Positions 34,053 through 46,437 of a stretch of 64,000 nt of DNA are shown piece by piece (position 1 is the stretch's first letter; each line of letters opens with the position of its first letter). The translations under genes were made by a program, and so were the position numbers. The notes under the pieces were generated by a model, which was not told where the DNA came from, ran no database searches, and saw only the letters and a program-made list of their open reading frames with translations. The stretch is taken from NCBI GenBank assembly GCA_026874595.1, contig CM049318.1, forward strand, positions 48,528,456-48,592,455. Direction: 5' to 3'. Source of the stretch: Sipunculus nudus. Its lineage: Eukaryota > Annelida > Sipuncula > Golfingiida > Sipunculidae.

Positions 34053-34131
34053 CTAACAGAACAGAGGTAAAGGCCCTACGCCCCGAAGGTGGTGCCGCGC
34101 TCCACTTTCTTCAAAACCTGGATACGCCAAT
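33490..34131. mobile_element. Second, shorter relative of the 60069 TIR element
   Basis: Left part (TTCTGCTAACACTTACGCCA, TACTGGCAAGTGTTTTG, ATGTTCGATTATTTAAGTAT) matches the start of the 60069-61627 element. The right end CCTGGATACGCCAATG matches its right terminus CCTGGATACGCCACTG. The interior is deleted and contains a long (AT)n tract. It appears nested beside a GGGTATCGC-type MITE end at 33430. Confidence 0.6.
33985..34051. repeat. (AT)n microsatellite
   Basis: Uninterrupted AT run of about 66 bp inside the element at 33490-34131. Confidence 0.97.
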
Positions 34132-34536
34132 GTCTCGTACACCAATTAACATCGAGTATATTTATAAAAAAGTATTCTGAAACTTAATCTGAATAACAGT
34201 ATGGTGTAATGCCTTGATACCGTGCAGTCAATTTCGCGACGTTCCTAATGTGGCAGACATCGAAGTTTATCCGGCAAGTTTGTAGGACATAGAAACGTTG
34301 TGTAATAACATCTGACACTTAATCTTGAAGTGAATTAGTACTTCACTGAAACTAAAAAAAGGTCATTTTCACGAATGAATGATACAAGTAATGAAATAAG
34401 AACACCTAGCTGAGTCTTTTTCCACAAATCGATTACACAAGTAATGAATCTCTGAGTCATATTCGCTGACGAGGGAAAACAAATCAATTTATGATCTCTG
34501 TGCACCAGACCATCCAGTTTCCCGTACATGTATATT

Positions 34537-34866
34537 TAGGGCTGGGTATCGCCTACGAATTTGCAATGCCATATATCGGAATATCTGGTAGTATATTGCG
34601 ATAACTATTGCATTGGCGGCGGAGCTGATTATTCTGAATATTCATTAGGAGTTGGGGGGGGGGGGGTAGTAGACACACACACACACATATATATATATGC
34701 ACTATCGGGGTTGATATGGGATAGTCTATTACAGTCCTGTACAGAAAATATACTAACTGTACATTGAGGAATACTGGTACTCCTTATGTTTTTCCATTGT
34801 ATTGGGGGGTGGGGGGGGGGGGGGTCAGCCCCCCCCCCCAAGGCCACCCAGGTTTCGCCGCCTATG
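34537..34866. mobile_element. Nested MITEs: GGGCTGGGTATCGC end plus a GGCGGCG-terminated element
   Basis: AGGGCTGGGTATCGCCTACG followed by TATTGCGATA words resembles the terminus at 33430 and the inverted block at 45480-45545. Inside, CATTGGCGGCGGAG (34611) and CGCCGCCTATG (ending 34866) are inverted ends of a second element holding two G runs (34656-34668 and about 34810-34823). Boundaries are approximate. Confidence 0.45.
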
Positions 34867-34955
34867 TTTAACGATATTTTTATTGTATTGAATTTGAAGG
34901 AAATAAGTGTGTTTTTGTATTATATGTATTTACTTTATGTATATATATATATTAA

Positions 34956-35036
34956 TATAGATGGAAAGGGTATACACAGAAAAGTGGTTCACTGCCAGTG
35001 GGAACCACTTTTCTGTGTATACCCTTTCCATCTATA
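34956..35036. repeat. Perfect 35-bp inverted repeat (hairpin)
   Basis: Arms 34956-34990 and 35002-35036 are exact reverse complements with an 11-base centre. Four further base pairs can form inside after a two-base bulge, leaving a 3-base loop. It lies between two AT-rich microsatellite tracts. The open frame running through it is incidental. Confidence 0.95.
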
Positions 35037-35066
35037 AAACAAGGAACCAGCATGGCTATTCATACA

Positions 35067-35069
<3 letters not shown>

Positions 35070-35140
<71 letters not shown>
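35070..35140. repeat. (TA)n microsatellite, interrupted
   Basis: Two long TA runs separated by a short TTAATTTA-like interruption. Confidence 0.95.
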
Positions 35141-35142
<2 letters not shown>

Positions 35143-36540
35143 AGTAATATTATTTTCATTAACAATTCCATATCATATAAACTACATGTATAATGAAACA
35201 ATGTATTCAGCCATTTTAAAGTTTATTCACATCAGTTTATTTCAGACAAGAAATATGGCAACATTACTCACTGAAGTACTGCTGACGTTTAATATTAAAG
35301 ACAGATTTAAGTACGTGCAATTAACTTGGCAGTCAGGGTTTTCTTGACTATTTTCAGCACAAAGAGGGATAGATGGTGCGCACAATTACAGCCGTGTAAA
35401 CCACTTCGCAAGGCTGTTGTTCTTAAACAATAATACTGTGACGTTGACACTTGATCTTCCTGGTGTTATCATAATATGTGAACGGAGAATATTTATGAAT
35501 GATGAATTATTATGACCGTGTTCAGCACTTCTTTCTTTAGGCATTTGTGACTCTCGAATTCTCCTTGGGACGCTTGTTTCCGGGTGTTCGAGCATGACAT
35601 TTTGACTTTAGGACCGAGATGACCAAATCCGATTCTTGTGGCAGGCACTGACCACTGCCGACCACCTCAGACAAGCCATTGAAAACTGCGCTGACAGATG
35701 ACAATGATATTTAACCATAACTAGATATCATATTAGAACACGATATATGACCATACAGTGTTACGCTAATATTGTAACATACCAAGGTATTACTTAAAAT
35801 TAGATTAAACCCATTAAAATATGACGAAGATCCCCACCCTTTGGAAAGCTCCAAAAAAAATGTAAAAATGTTGACACGTCCCGGACTCCTCAATTATCTT
35901 CCTGCTGAACGCCATGAGAATAAATATATTTTTAAATGAAAGCCGCAGAATCAAGCGAAAGAATGATATTACTAGGCAGTTATTATGGAGACTGGTATTA
36001 TACGAACGTAGTGTCACTGTGCTAAAAAAAATATTCATCGCATTGCTAAGAATGAGACCGAAGGTACGACAGGGCTTAAAATAAGGTAAGTCCACCCGAA
36101 AATTGAAATTTCTGTTTTTCGTAAATCTTTTATTTTTTTTGCAAATGCGGATCGGATTGTCGATAAAGTTTGTGCACTAGCTTCGAATTCTCAAAGGTAT
36201 AGAAAACGAAATAATTCTTTTGTTGATTGTAAGCACCATTCAAAACATGAAGCAAATTTGTTAATTATTATTATTTTTCCTGAAAAGTTTGCAAAATTTC
36301 ACGTTTTCTGTCTCGACCAATAATATGGAAAAACATTACTAAAAAAGTCGCTCAATCGCAACTTATTCTTGTTCTCGGGGTTCGTAGAAAGATGATTTTA
36401 TCTGGCCAAATATATTTTTCCATCGCTCGTTTATCCTTTGTTTGTTTAAAATCATATACTTTCCTAGTCTGTATATTCAGACCCTGCAGGTATGCTTCTG
36501 TTTTCGGCGATCTCATTGGATGTAAAGCCCGCACAGACCC
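35141..36540. other. No recognisable gene
   Basis: Frames up to 93 codons on the minus strand (35814-36095) but no domain seen. Composition rises in GC only near the promoter-like segment at its end. Confidence 0.5.
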
Positions 36541-36541
36541 A

Positions 36542-36662
36542 CCAATTAAATCCAAGCCCACGCCCGTGTGTGGATGACGGTCCTATATAATCAGGGGGCA
36601 GAGTCTCCCGGCCTCAGCCTCGATCTACATCGATCCACCTCACCTAACATAGCGATGTAAGT
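36542..36662 (+). promoter_or_regulatory. Candidate TATA promoter and short first exon
   Basis: In order on the plus strand: CCAAT (36542), CCCACGCCC GC-type box (about 36557), a strong TATA box CTATATAA (36583-36590), a plausible start site 25-35 bp later, and a consensus splice donor GTAAGT at 36657-36662. This would make a first exon of roughly 40-45 bases, probably non-coding. The spacing is textbook. The target gene is not shown by sequence; the next plus-strand gene seen is the GPCR at 51399, about 14.7 kb away. Confidence 0.45.
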
Positions 36663-37818
36663 GTCTCATACTTGCTTAGTGTACTGTGGTGTTTTAAATA
36701 GATATATTTTGTCTGCTGTATTTATCAGCTCCATCAATGTTGTACGATAATTGTTTTGCAGACGTCTTCATGTCACTCTGTTAATTGTTGTTTACTTTTG
36801 TCTGTGTACAAGGTTTAAAAACACTGTCACGATTAAATGAAAAGAAAGCTGACGAAAGTTTGCAAGACTTGGACAGGGTTAGTGATTCTTATTTGTATGT
36901 TTGTGATCTGACTTCCAGGTAACTGTATTGTCTGTATCTGAGGGAGTAAGATCAGCAGTGTTATAGGTTAAGAGATGACTGCAGGGTTTATACAACTAGC
37001 TTATTATACTCATTCATTATTTTGCACTTGACACCAGTTTAGTTTTAGTAACGACATATGGTGCTTTAATATTAATGATGACAAGCTTAACTATTTGAAA
37101 ACTAAAAATAGTATAATGACATACCAGTGACAGGAGAACATTTGCAGAGGCAATAGTTATAACAAGCCTAAATATAATTTGTAAATTAATAATTAAGAGA
37201 TCACACAAAAGCTTTTTCCAAACCCTACTTACCACATATTTTATTACTAGAAATGTGTTTGTGATGTTCAAGGTAAATCGGAACATATTGTAATGTCTGA
37301 CTCTGTGAGGCTCAGAAACAGAGTAGCGGAGGGTGTCAGGCCTTGGTTCAGAGCAAACTGCTTTCTGCCTTAATACACAATCGTAGCTGCGATGGGTCCT
37401 TGTAAATGGAATTTGAAATATCTCTGTCGTATGATAAAATAAGGAAAATTACCCCCTTCCATACACTTTGCATTATCCCCTACAATTCAAGACTCAAAAC
37501 GTGCATATCAGAGGCGTGGCCACAGTGGATTTCCGTGACAAATTCCAGTGTGAACAGCCAATTATGATATAGATGTGTTTACCTCATGTTTTATTTAAAG
37601 ATGGCTTTCCTTCTTATTTATTATATTTTTTTATAAAGGATAGATCCATTATCAGTATGTGGCAATATCATTCCAATGAGGATGAAGGTAATCACATGAA
37701 AAGAATATGTTATTATTATATGCATGGGGCTAGGAACAATCTCGAAGTTATTATACCTGTCATCAAGACATTAGAGCGAATCTCTGAGGTTTTAACGAGA
37801 TTTCACCGGTATGCCATT
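36663..37818. other. No recognisable gene
   Basis: AT-rich. A 127-codon plus-strand frame at 37573-37956 runs through the tRNA-like sequence at its 3' part and shows no domain. Confidence 0.45.
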
Positions 37819-37888
37819 AATGCACGCGCGGGGTTCGGACCGGGGACCCTCAGCTCCGAAGTCCAGCGCCTTAACCACTACGCCAAGT
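37819..37888 (-). mobile_element. tRNA-Ser-like sequence (SINE head or tRNA pseudogene)
   Basis: On the minus strand it contains TGGCGTAGTGGTTAAGGCG (A box and D arm like serine tRNAs) and GGTCCGAACCC (B box and T arm). The arms between do not fold as a clean cloverleaf with a variable arm, and the acceptor ends do not pair well. A functional tRNA is therefore unlikely; a tRNA-derived SINE head or a pseudogene is more plausible. Confidence 0.5.
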
Positions 37889-37889
37889 C

Positions 37890-39670
37890 CTATACTCCTT
37901 TCTTTGGTATTTTTATGTGGTTTCTAACATCCAGGTATCAACCCGACTTGAAATGACAGTAGCAGTAACATTTGACAGGAGTGAATTAATTAGTTTTTTT
38001 TTATCGACGATTTTCCATTTTATACCAAATTTCTACCTGAACTCCCATTGGTTTTAGGTTTTGACAACCTCACATTAAATTCAACCAAGTAAGCATATTT
38101 AAATTGGAAGGAATGTGTAGATCATGATATTTTTATACAACAAACCTGTGTGCGATAAAGAAAAGGGCAAATTTCAGGTTCTAACTAGAATTTCATTACC
38201 CCATATGACATTGTGAGAAATGCAGCACTTTTCATTTGAAAAAATCCTGGATCAAGATGGTGATTAAGATCACACCTAAAATTTAATCAATCCCTTGTAT
38301 CATTGCCGAACTATTCTGAAAATTTCATCAAAACCTGTTAATAACTTTTTGAGTAATGTTGCTAACAGACATACTGACAGGCAGACAACAAACCAACTCC
38401 GCCAAAAACATAAGACCCGCTTTGCGGAGGTAAAAAAAACTGATGTAACGAAAAATATAGAGTGGTATAAAATTATGAAATTGTGTTCAAACTGAGACAT
38501 GACTGTTAAAACCTGTCAAACACAAAAATTAAATTAATTTGCAATTTCGGTGATGCCGTCAGTTTTTCTACTTTTATAACAACTAGTAACAAAACCCATA
38601 ATAAGTGAACCTATACGTCGTGAATTCAGGCATTGATTAGAAGCCAGATCTTTTGTATGAACTTCAACTAAAATTATAAATGTATAAATATATATATATA
38701 CACACACATATATATATATAGTTACCGTCACCTACATGCGAAACTGCTCAAGACAAACTTTCTCGGACTGAGGGTCTTTATTTTTGGTGTTTGGTACGGA
38801 CCTACACAGCCTGCATGCAGACGGACTACACGGAATCACGGAAGGACGACTGGTAAAGGGACATTGCCGACTTTGTGTCATAAAATGTGTCTGAAGTTTT
38901 AATGCAAAAAATGCCAGTTAGTCTGTATATAACTTGACTTGAATTAAACTTTATTGCTCAAAACATAAGGCAAACATAGCACAAAAATAACAAAACCTTG
39001 CAAGCAAATCTATACATTTTTCGACCTTTAAGAGGTAACCGTTATATACATGTATACATGCCGAGAACGTGTTTGAGAGTCAGAGACATCGGGCCAACAA
39101 TTTTTGCTCCCATTAAATTTTAGGAGCATCGATTAAATGAATAATTTACATTTTTATTTATCTAATCATACAAAATATTGAGACCATATATTGCTAAGTT
39201 TTGCATAATTTTAAAAGAATAGGCCAGCATCTTGAGGGACCCGCTTATTACATGATACACCATTTAAAAGATATGGTTGAGCTGCTAATAACAAGTAGTC
39301 CGAAATAATAACAAGTTGTCCTATTACACAAACCTGGCGAAAATTAAAAAGCTCCCTGTAAAAAAGACCTTCAGTATAAAAACATGTATATGAGAAAAAA
39401 ATTGAGGAACGAACTATGTACGATCATACACTAGATTGAGAGGATTGTTAATTGTGCAAGATTAAGTTTTTTACTAGTTTATTTCAAGAGTGGCATTAGG
39501 CAGGGCCTTTCCTGTGAATGCGATAACTACGTTTTGATCTATAATTTAACAATAATTAACAGCTTAATTAATGATGCCCGAGGCAAGCTGGAATCACACC
39601 TATAGGTGTTGCGTTGACCGTCTTAAGGTATCCGACGCTGGCCACCACTGTGACCAGAGCCCGTAAATCT
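37890..39670. other. No recognisable gene
   Basis: AT-rich with a short TA/CA repeat near 38685-38720. No supported coding frame. Confidence 0.5.
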
Positions 39671-39671
39671 A

Positions 39672-39893
39672 ACCCGCGTGCCGCGCCCCCGGGGCACGTG
39701 TACCGCGCCCTGGGCCCGTGTGCCGCGCCCCTGGGCCCGTGTACCGCGCCCTCGGCCCGCGTGCCGCGCCCCTGGGCCCGTGTACCGCGCACTCGGCCCG
39801 TGTGCCGCGCCTCTGGGCCCGTTTACCGCGCCCTCTGCCCGTGTGCCGCGCCCCTGGGCCCGTGTACCGCGCCCTCGTCCCGTGTGCCGCGCA
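39672..39893. repeat. GC-rich ~40-bp tandem repeat
   Basis: About five and a half units alternate GTGCCGCGCCCCTGGGCCC and GTGTACCGCGCCCTCGGCCC, so a 20-bp half-unit duplicates to 40 bp. It is an isolated GC island in AT-rich DNA with many CpG. Overlapping proline/arginine-rich open frames on both strands result from the lack of A/T for stop codons. Confidence 0.9.
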
Positions 39894-39899
39894 ATTAGG

Positions 39900-40960
39900 A
39901 CATGATGTCACCCCCCCCCCCCCCACACACACACAAACACACACTTTTTCAACCAGGGGGACATACCAAGTTATGTCACGTTATGTTACGTTATACTTTA
40001 TTGAAAAATGAGGGTGTGGGTTAAATGTGGCAAGCCTATACTCCGTTACCAGGGCCTATATGTGTGAGGAAGGGTTGGGGTATCGAAGTCCCCGCGTCCC
40101 CCCCCCCCCCCCCACACACACACACATTGCAATCAGAAACAACGCCATGCGCCCCGCAACATGCTCGAGGATCCCTATACCAGTTTAACAAATTTCTTAT
40201 TATCAGTTTTCCACGTCAAATCCGTTGAGCTTATGCTTGAAAAAGTACGTCGCATGATTAATGGAAAGTTCTTCTCAAGTCTGCCTGAGCCAAAAACCTG
40301 AGCCAGAAAACAGGTTTTCTGAACTGATTTCCAAATAAATGAATATGTAAACAAACAGACTCCGTAATTGGTCAGAATAAATTTTCATATTTTGGAATAT
40401 TATAAAACGCCAAATGGAGTCCCTTCAGAGGCGTTTTCCTGTGTTCATTTTGCTCAATGTTAAAGCAGAAGTTTATCGTTATGCCTTTCTGAAGAAAATA
40501 AATTATGTTAATGTACATGTTTTATTTGAAAAATGTTTTATTGACACGTACTGATAGTCGGGTCGGATTGTTCATGCTGGATTGTAAGATAATATAATAA
40601 ATGAAAGAAAAACAGACCTGATATTGTTCATGGTCATTAGAATAACATATCCACAAGTCGACTTATTCTTATTTAAATATATTTCTGGTAACAACACCGA
40701 TTAATCCCTTTAAACGTTTATTATAATGTTTATAGCTGTATAAAAAGAATATAAATGAAAAATATACCTTTGTATATTCTGAGGCAAAGAGTTAGATCGA
40801 TTTTGAAGTTCATAGCTGATTCATAGTGAATTTTGCTAGTGATTTTTTAAAAAGATATATACATTCTTAAGTTCTTTTGTTGTTGTCATAAAACCAGTTT
40901 TGCCCTATTTACCTTGGTGCCCGTAAACTATACCTATATATAGAATTTTGATAAACATAT
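39900..40960. other. No recognisable gene; C-runs followed by CA repeats
   Basis: Two C runs (about 39910-39924 and 40099-40113) each pass directly into an ACAC repeat. The rest is AT-rich and unassigned. Confidence 0.5.
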
Positions 40961-40964
40961 TTAT

Positions 40965-41130
40965 TTTACATGGACTGTACAAGTAGTTATTATGACTGAT
41001 CGAGACACTCTCCAAGGATTAGGTGGTGGCGTTCCGTAGTCACTGAAGGTGGAGGAAACCGGAGAACTCATGGAAGCAGTCAATAACGAGTATCCTTCTT
41101 CTGTATCTCGCTGTAATCTGCTCGAAGACG
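40965..41130 (-). mobile_element. tRNA-derived SINE, family B, truncated copy 3
   Basis: Tail side TTTATTTTACATGGACTGTACAAGTAGTTAT, then ACTCTCCAAGGATTAGGTGG and GTGGAGGAAACCGGAG, the same block order as at 59218. The head side is lost or too diverged to align by eye. Confidence 0.6.
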
Positions 41131-41439
41131 GTGACAATAGAAGAGAAAGATACGCTACTAAATCTCTTCACACTTGTGGAAGGGTTCAATATGAATAACC
41201 TTTGCAGCCTCGTTTTGAGTGCAACTTTGAAAATGTCATCTTAAATATTCATATTTCTCGTCTTTTCTTTGCATATATCATTTGATTACTAAAAATAAAT
41301 GGCCACTTACATTGTATTTAAAGGGTTTATATTGTAAAAGGAAATTGATTTGAAAATGTCGATTTAAATAATATATCTAAAATGAATTACATGCAGGCGA
41401 ACAGCCCATACAAACTTTGATTTAAATGCCAGTGACATA

Positions 41440-42115
41440 TTTCATCTTATGTAAGATGGACAGGAGAATGGCAAGTCAGATTTAATCCTGGCAAAACAAA
41501 ACGTGTGTTACTCATAGGAGAATTGTAACATTTCCATCTCTTGCTATGTCTGGCCGACCACTACTGTCTGTTAGCAGTGATACTGAGTGAACGTGGTAAC
41601 TGGAAGGATCATATTAACTATATCTGTGACAAAGCCACTGGCGGAAGTGACGTATTAAGATCGCTTATGTATACAGGCTAAGTAAGAGCTTTAGGAACAT
41701 TGTAAATGCCATTTATAAGACCAGTGTTGGTGTATGCCTGTGAGCTTTGGGGTGGGAAGGTCAAATAGAAGCGATCCACCTACATTCTGCTAGAATAGTT
41801 CCAGGCCAGCCTAAATAAAGAGAAACAGGGTGGCAAACATTATCTGAAAGGCGCAAGATCCGAAAATTGATACTATTTTTTAAAATGATAAATGGATTTT
41901 CACCGATATACATGTGCTACTTGATTCTGGATAAAGTTGGTAGCACTGGTTATATTCTGCGAAATAGAAATAATTTGAGACCTCCAGCATTTCACACAAT
42001 TGTAAGACTAAATTCCTTTTTATTATCTACAATGTCAACGTGAAATTCTTTAGATGAACCAGCAAGAAATAGACCTACTGTCCTGAGTTTTAAGAAAAAG
42101 ACAAAATCGAATAAA
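41440..42115 (+). pseudogene. Decayed LINE reverse transcriptase, C-terminal part
   Basis: Conceptual translation across several frames gives typical C-terminal RT text of a non-LTR retrotransposon: FNPGKTKRVLLIG, then RPVLVYACELWGG, then ETGWQTLSERRKIRKL from 41822 followed by FFKMINGFSPIYM, LRNRNNLRPPAF and LNSFLLSTMST. The frame is broken by stops and shifts, so it is non-functional. The family looks CR1/L2-like by the ETGW...RR...FKMING...LR...R signature. The 5' part and endonuclease are absent, as usual for 5'-truncated LINE insertions. Confidence 0.75.
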
Positions 42116-42973
42116 TAAAGGCCATATATATATATATTCAGGAAAATTCGTCCAGAATTTATTAGCGTAGACATGCATATATGGAAGCCAAAATCTATCC
42201 TGTTGGAGGAAGTCAGACCTTTTTATGCATGTTCAAGAGTTCATAATTGCTAGCAACCCCTTTTAAAGTGTTTAAAGGCACCCAGATGTTTCTAGAATCG
42301 CTAAAACATAGATAAACATTACAAGTCACTGTGAAAACACATCCTCTGTGTTGTATATTAACTTCGTTTATGCGCGTTTGTGAGTAAACGTACGATAAAT
42401 GTACCTATTATAAGTAGGGGTGCGCGATATTATCGATATATCAGTTTATCGCGATAGGAGGATTCGCATACTGTGTATCCCAATATAGTTGTCAAATATC
42501 GATATATTTCTACATTTTTTCACGAGCCAAAAAATGATTTTTTAAAAGTAAAAACGTTTCTTTTACATATTCAAAACCCTGAAATAGGTTGGGATTGAGG
42601 ACAGGCTTAAATTGAAAGCCTCTACAGTATCTTAAGACGTTTATTAGGGAATTTTCATGTAGACCTGATATACCAGGGAATTTGCATGTCTGCTCGATGA
42701 CTTACTGGAATACGAGAAATATTATGATAACTGCAGGAAAATCATATGTCAACTTAACAGTATTATTGTTTAAGAACGGCAGCCTTGTGATGTAGTATAC
42801 ACGGCTGTCCCTCTGTGTGCTATACCAAAGTTCAGAATTATCTAATTCCCAAGTTATTTGCATGAAGAAGACTGATATTAAATGTTTCTTTTGGCACTGT
42901 CAACAGTATATTAGTAAGTAATGTTGCCATATTTCGTGTTTGAAATAAGCTGATCTGCATAAACTTTTTTTGC
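42116..42973. other. No recognisable gene; one GATA/TATCGC-rich MITE-like patch
   Basis: Around 42418-42510 words such as GCGATATTATCGATATAT resemble the MITE ends at 33430, 34537 and 45480. The rest is unassigned. Confidence 0.45.
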
Positions 42974-43325
42974 GGACCGGTTTCTGTGGCACATAATTCA
43001 AAGCCGAGAGATCGTGAGTTCGAATTTCAGGGGAGGCGGCGAGATTTTGTTCACGGTCGGCCGCCACCTCTGGTGAGGCCGTGACCAACGGCCGTGTTTC
43101 ACTCCAAAACGAATGCGCCTTTCGGGGGTTTTTTGGTGTAATGACCCAGCAATGGGGACGATTATGCATCAAGGGCCAACAGGGACATACGACACCGGGC
43201 CTGGTTGACGCCAGGATATAAAATGAGAGGAATCATGTGATAGTGCCCTGTCACGTAGTCCGAAACCGGAATGGAATTCTGCAGATAAATAAATTGAGGC
43301 GGTTACCTCCACTGAAAAAATGAGG
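42974..43325 (+). mobile_element. tRNA-derived SINE, family A, copy 4
   Basis: Head with a shortened A-box region and B box GAGTTCGAATTTC (about 43016-43028). The body shares GTGTAATGACCCAGCAATGG, GACACCGGGCCTGG and GACGCCAGGATATAAAA with the full copy at 11710, and the tail GGTTACCTCCACTGAAAAAA is also shared. The head lacks several bases, so it is unlikely to be transcribed. Confidence 0.85.
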
Positions 43326-43349
43326 GTAAGTTGTTAATTATAATAATAA

Positions 43350-43383
<34 letters not shown>
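43350..43383. repeat. (AT)n microsatellite
   Basis: AT run adjoining the tail of the SINE at 42974, consistent with microsatellite growth from a SINE tail. Confidence 0.95.
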
Positions 43384-43386
<3 letters not shown>

Positions 43387-43544
43387 TATATATATTATCT
43401 ATATAATTATTACGCAGTTGGTTTTTTTCTAGACAAAAGTTAAGCTGCTTCCGTGCTGATTTGACTTTCAAAATTCGGCACATGTATCGTTGGTGCGCTC
43501 TTCTAGGACAGATTTGTTTTCTTTTGCGGGATTATTTCCTATTC

Positions 43545-43835
43545 AGCTAGGACACACTTATATAAACTAGAAGTTCAACAAAATAAAGCCCTCAGAGCAG
43601 CTTTAAGAGTTAGTAGGTTCACAAAAAACAGCAGAACTAAGAACACGCACAAACACACCGACTGTTAAAGACTACATGATAAAACAAAGCGTCAACACTT
43701 ATACAACAGGAAAAACATATAAACTCAATACAGATCTTAACAAATGACCACAAGCATACAGTAGCCAAAAAAATCGTTTCTCCTCTAGACATATTCCTAT
43801 CACATCCTATGTAGAAAGAGACTAACATCACACCC
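43545..43835 (+). pseudogene. Decayed LINE reverse transcriptase fragment, second family
   Basis: Translation with one frame change reads QNKALRAALRVSRFTK followed by text like TPTVKDYMIKQSVN. This is the familiar end of the RT domain in jockey/I-type non-LTR elements, where an 'LQ..QNKALR' helix precedes a 'LP.V.DY' segment. It is short, broken and differs from the relic at 41440, so it represents a separate insertion. The 66-codon frame on the opposite strand is a shadow. Confidence 0.55.
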
Positions 43836-43839
43836 ACTC

Positions 43840-45947
43840 AGCAAGCAGTCTTTTCAAGTCAGCTTGATCTTACATTGCACCCAGTTTAGGGTTTCATAAC
43901 CTTAGTTTTTCATATCTATCTCCTTTGAATTTCTCCTAATCTTTGGACCTAATAGTAAATAGATTTTAATTCAAAACAAAGATCACATGACTCCGCTTTT
44001 AATGCGAGGGCTTTACAGTTGGGTTTACACTATGGCCAGTTAAGAGACCACCGTTTGATATTTTATGGGTTTACAGATACGGTATATTGATTCCTATACA
44101 TTCATAAATATCATTCCATTATAAGCATGGTTTAAATACCTCCAATTTATGGGTTGTCTGCAAGAACATGTTGTTCAAAGCCCTACAACTTTAACACATT
44201 CGGGGGGAGGGGGTGCTGCTAATTGGACACACATTGTTTTAGGATCCTCAATCTCCAAGGATCAATAAACTGTCTCAATAGGGAGACACATTTGATGGGA
44301 CTAGAGAAAAATAAGGCAAGTACTAGCAATGTATGTTTCACATAAGATAGAAAAGAACCTGTTACCATTATTAATCTCCAGTTTTTTAAGGCGCCAGGCG
44401 TTCCTATTCGATCTTAATATTGGTGTCACATCCATTGTAAAATCGTACTAATACAACTTTAAACTGATAGGGATTCTGTTTACAAACAGTCGGGAGCCTA
44501 AAAACCTACCGCAGAATCTCCTTATCAGTCATGTGTTCAAGTGTGAACTTTTTATGTGTAAACACTGTCACGCTTCAGTTACCACGATTGGCGAATGACA
44601 GAACAAATGCATACGAATGGGCGGCATCTACATGGGGACAAAGGAATTCTTCTTTTGTCATAATGGTATATAAGAAAAAAATTGTTATGTTGATTCTGAT
44701 AAGCTCCAAAATTTAATGGATTGTTTATACGGTTTTACAGAAACCCTCCGCAAATCTTCTGAAAAATCCGGAAATACCTTATATCGTTAATTTTTAAAAG
44801 GGAAAGCAACGAACAAAGGCTGAAGTTATTTCTTTGCCACGGACTTGTACCGAAAGATGTAAACCTGCCGTTTATCTGGGAGCATCATCAGATTCCGATC
44901 AGCTTGATGACAATCAACAATTCTCAGGACAAGCATTTAGTACTCTAGGAGTTGTCTTTCCACATTTGCAGCTTTAAACTGCATTTATGCATGAGCGTTC
45001 AACGACATTTATGTTTGTTATCATACCCAAGACCATATAAAAAATCATTTTTCGTGATGTCCTTTGAGCTTCAATCCATGCAATTGATCTTTCATAAACT
45101 TCCACTTTTCTAAATACAGTCATATTTTTTCTTCAAATTATTTTCACAGAATAGATGTCTTATATATACACTCGCCATCACTCCGGCAATACCCAATATA
45201 TACCTCGCGTATACTTCTTTGCTTGATCTCTTGAATAGTATAATTTGCCATTCTTTGCCGACTTTTTTAGGGGAGAAGTTTCCTGGAGAATCGTAGCAGA
45301 GGTGATCTTTATATCTTGAACAACAGTCCCTGCGAAAAGCACAGGATAAAAATATCAAATATACATGCAGTCTCTATACCAGCTCATTACAAATCTGTTT
45401 ACCATACAAAACCGTGGATTTTCCTCGGGTGCATCTAGTATATATATACAATACATAAAAGACACGTATTTCCTTGAAATTAAATAAATGAAAATATTGC
45501 AATACTTATCGCAATACGCTACCAAATATCGCAATATATTGTGATACAATAATTTTAAGCATTTGGCTCATGAAAGATAACAAGATGCACGGTATTACTA
45601 TTGTACAAATGCATGTATTTACTACATGTCTATTCCTGTTTATTATATCATGTGAATTTATTATTTTAATTTGAGGAGAAGAATTAGTTTAGGACTGTGC
45701 CCTGTTTTAAAAATCCCTTGATATTTTGCAATAAAATATTGTTTAAACCAAAAGAAAATGACTTGATTGAGCAAAGTGAACATTTACAACTTTGGAAATT
45801 ATGTAAACTATCAATTACATGTGTTATTTTACAAAACATGTTTCTTAAAAACACTATATTTCAAAATCTTAAGTAGTTCATGCCAGTAGAAGGAAGACCA
45901 TTCCGTATAATCATTTAATCATGACTTTCTAACTGATTTAAGTTGAC
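43840..45947. other. No recognisable gene
   Basis: Unassigned AT-rich sequence. The segment at 45480-45545 is rich in TATCGCAATA words and looks like the inverted end of the GGGTATCGC MITE group. Confidence 0.45.
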
Positions 45948-46114
45948 CAGGCGCGGATTCAGGAGGGGGGCTGCTCTCAAGCATCAATATTTATTTAGAC
46001 CAATTTTAAACCATGACAGGTAAATTACTCAGAATAATCACCCAGTGTTTTTATACACTAGCGATGACCACATCCCCCCCCCCCTTCTGGAAAAAAATCC
46101 TGGATCCGCGCCTC
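45948..46114. mobile_element. Short MITE (GGCGGATCC family), copy 4, with 5-bp target duplication
   Basis: Ends are CAGGCGCGGATTCAGGA and, on the other strand, GAGGCGCGGATCCAGGA. The flanks TTGAC (45943-45947) and TTGAC (46115-46119) match exactly. At 167 bp it is the cleanest member of this family in the window. Confidence 0.75.
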
Positions 46115-46437
46115 TTGACAATTGTAAACTAAAGATAAAAGAAGTGTGAGAAGTGACTATGACATGCATATGCAAAACAAATGATTTACTTCCGAAAATG
46201 TTAAATTGTATAAAATAAAAAAAAATCCCAAAATCTTACTTACGCCAAGATGATTTCGCAGAAATTATCAGGTTTATTTTAGTCTTAACTTAAAAAAAAA
46301 CAATATTTGTGGGTAGGAGACAAAACACTAACATTCATTGTTTATTCAATCTTTATTGGCTGTGACACGGTTACAACTATGTAGGTTTAGGTGACTTCAA
46401 CCCCTGCAACCTTCAGTTTAGTGCTACGTCATACCCT

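Noticed and set aside
34961-35347. 128-codon plus-strand frame
   Set aside because: It spans the perfect palindrome and a TA microsatellite, giving a run of I/Y residues; not a credible gene.
37819-37888. Functional tRNA gene on the minus strand
   Set aside because: A and B box motifs are good, but the acceptor ends do not pair and the variable arm expected for a serine tRNA is missing.
39568-40011. Several overlapping proline/arginine-rich open frames on both strands
   Set aside because: Caused by a GC-rich tandem repeat that lacks stop codons; both strands are equally open.
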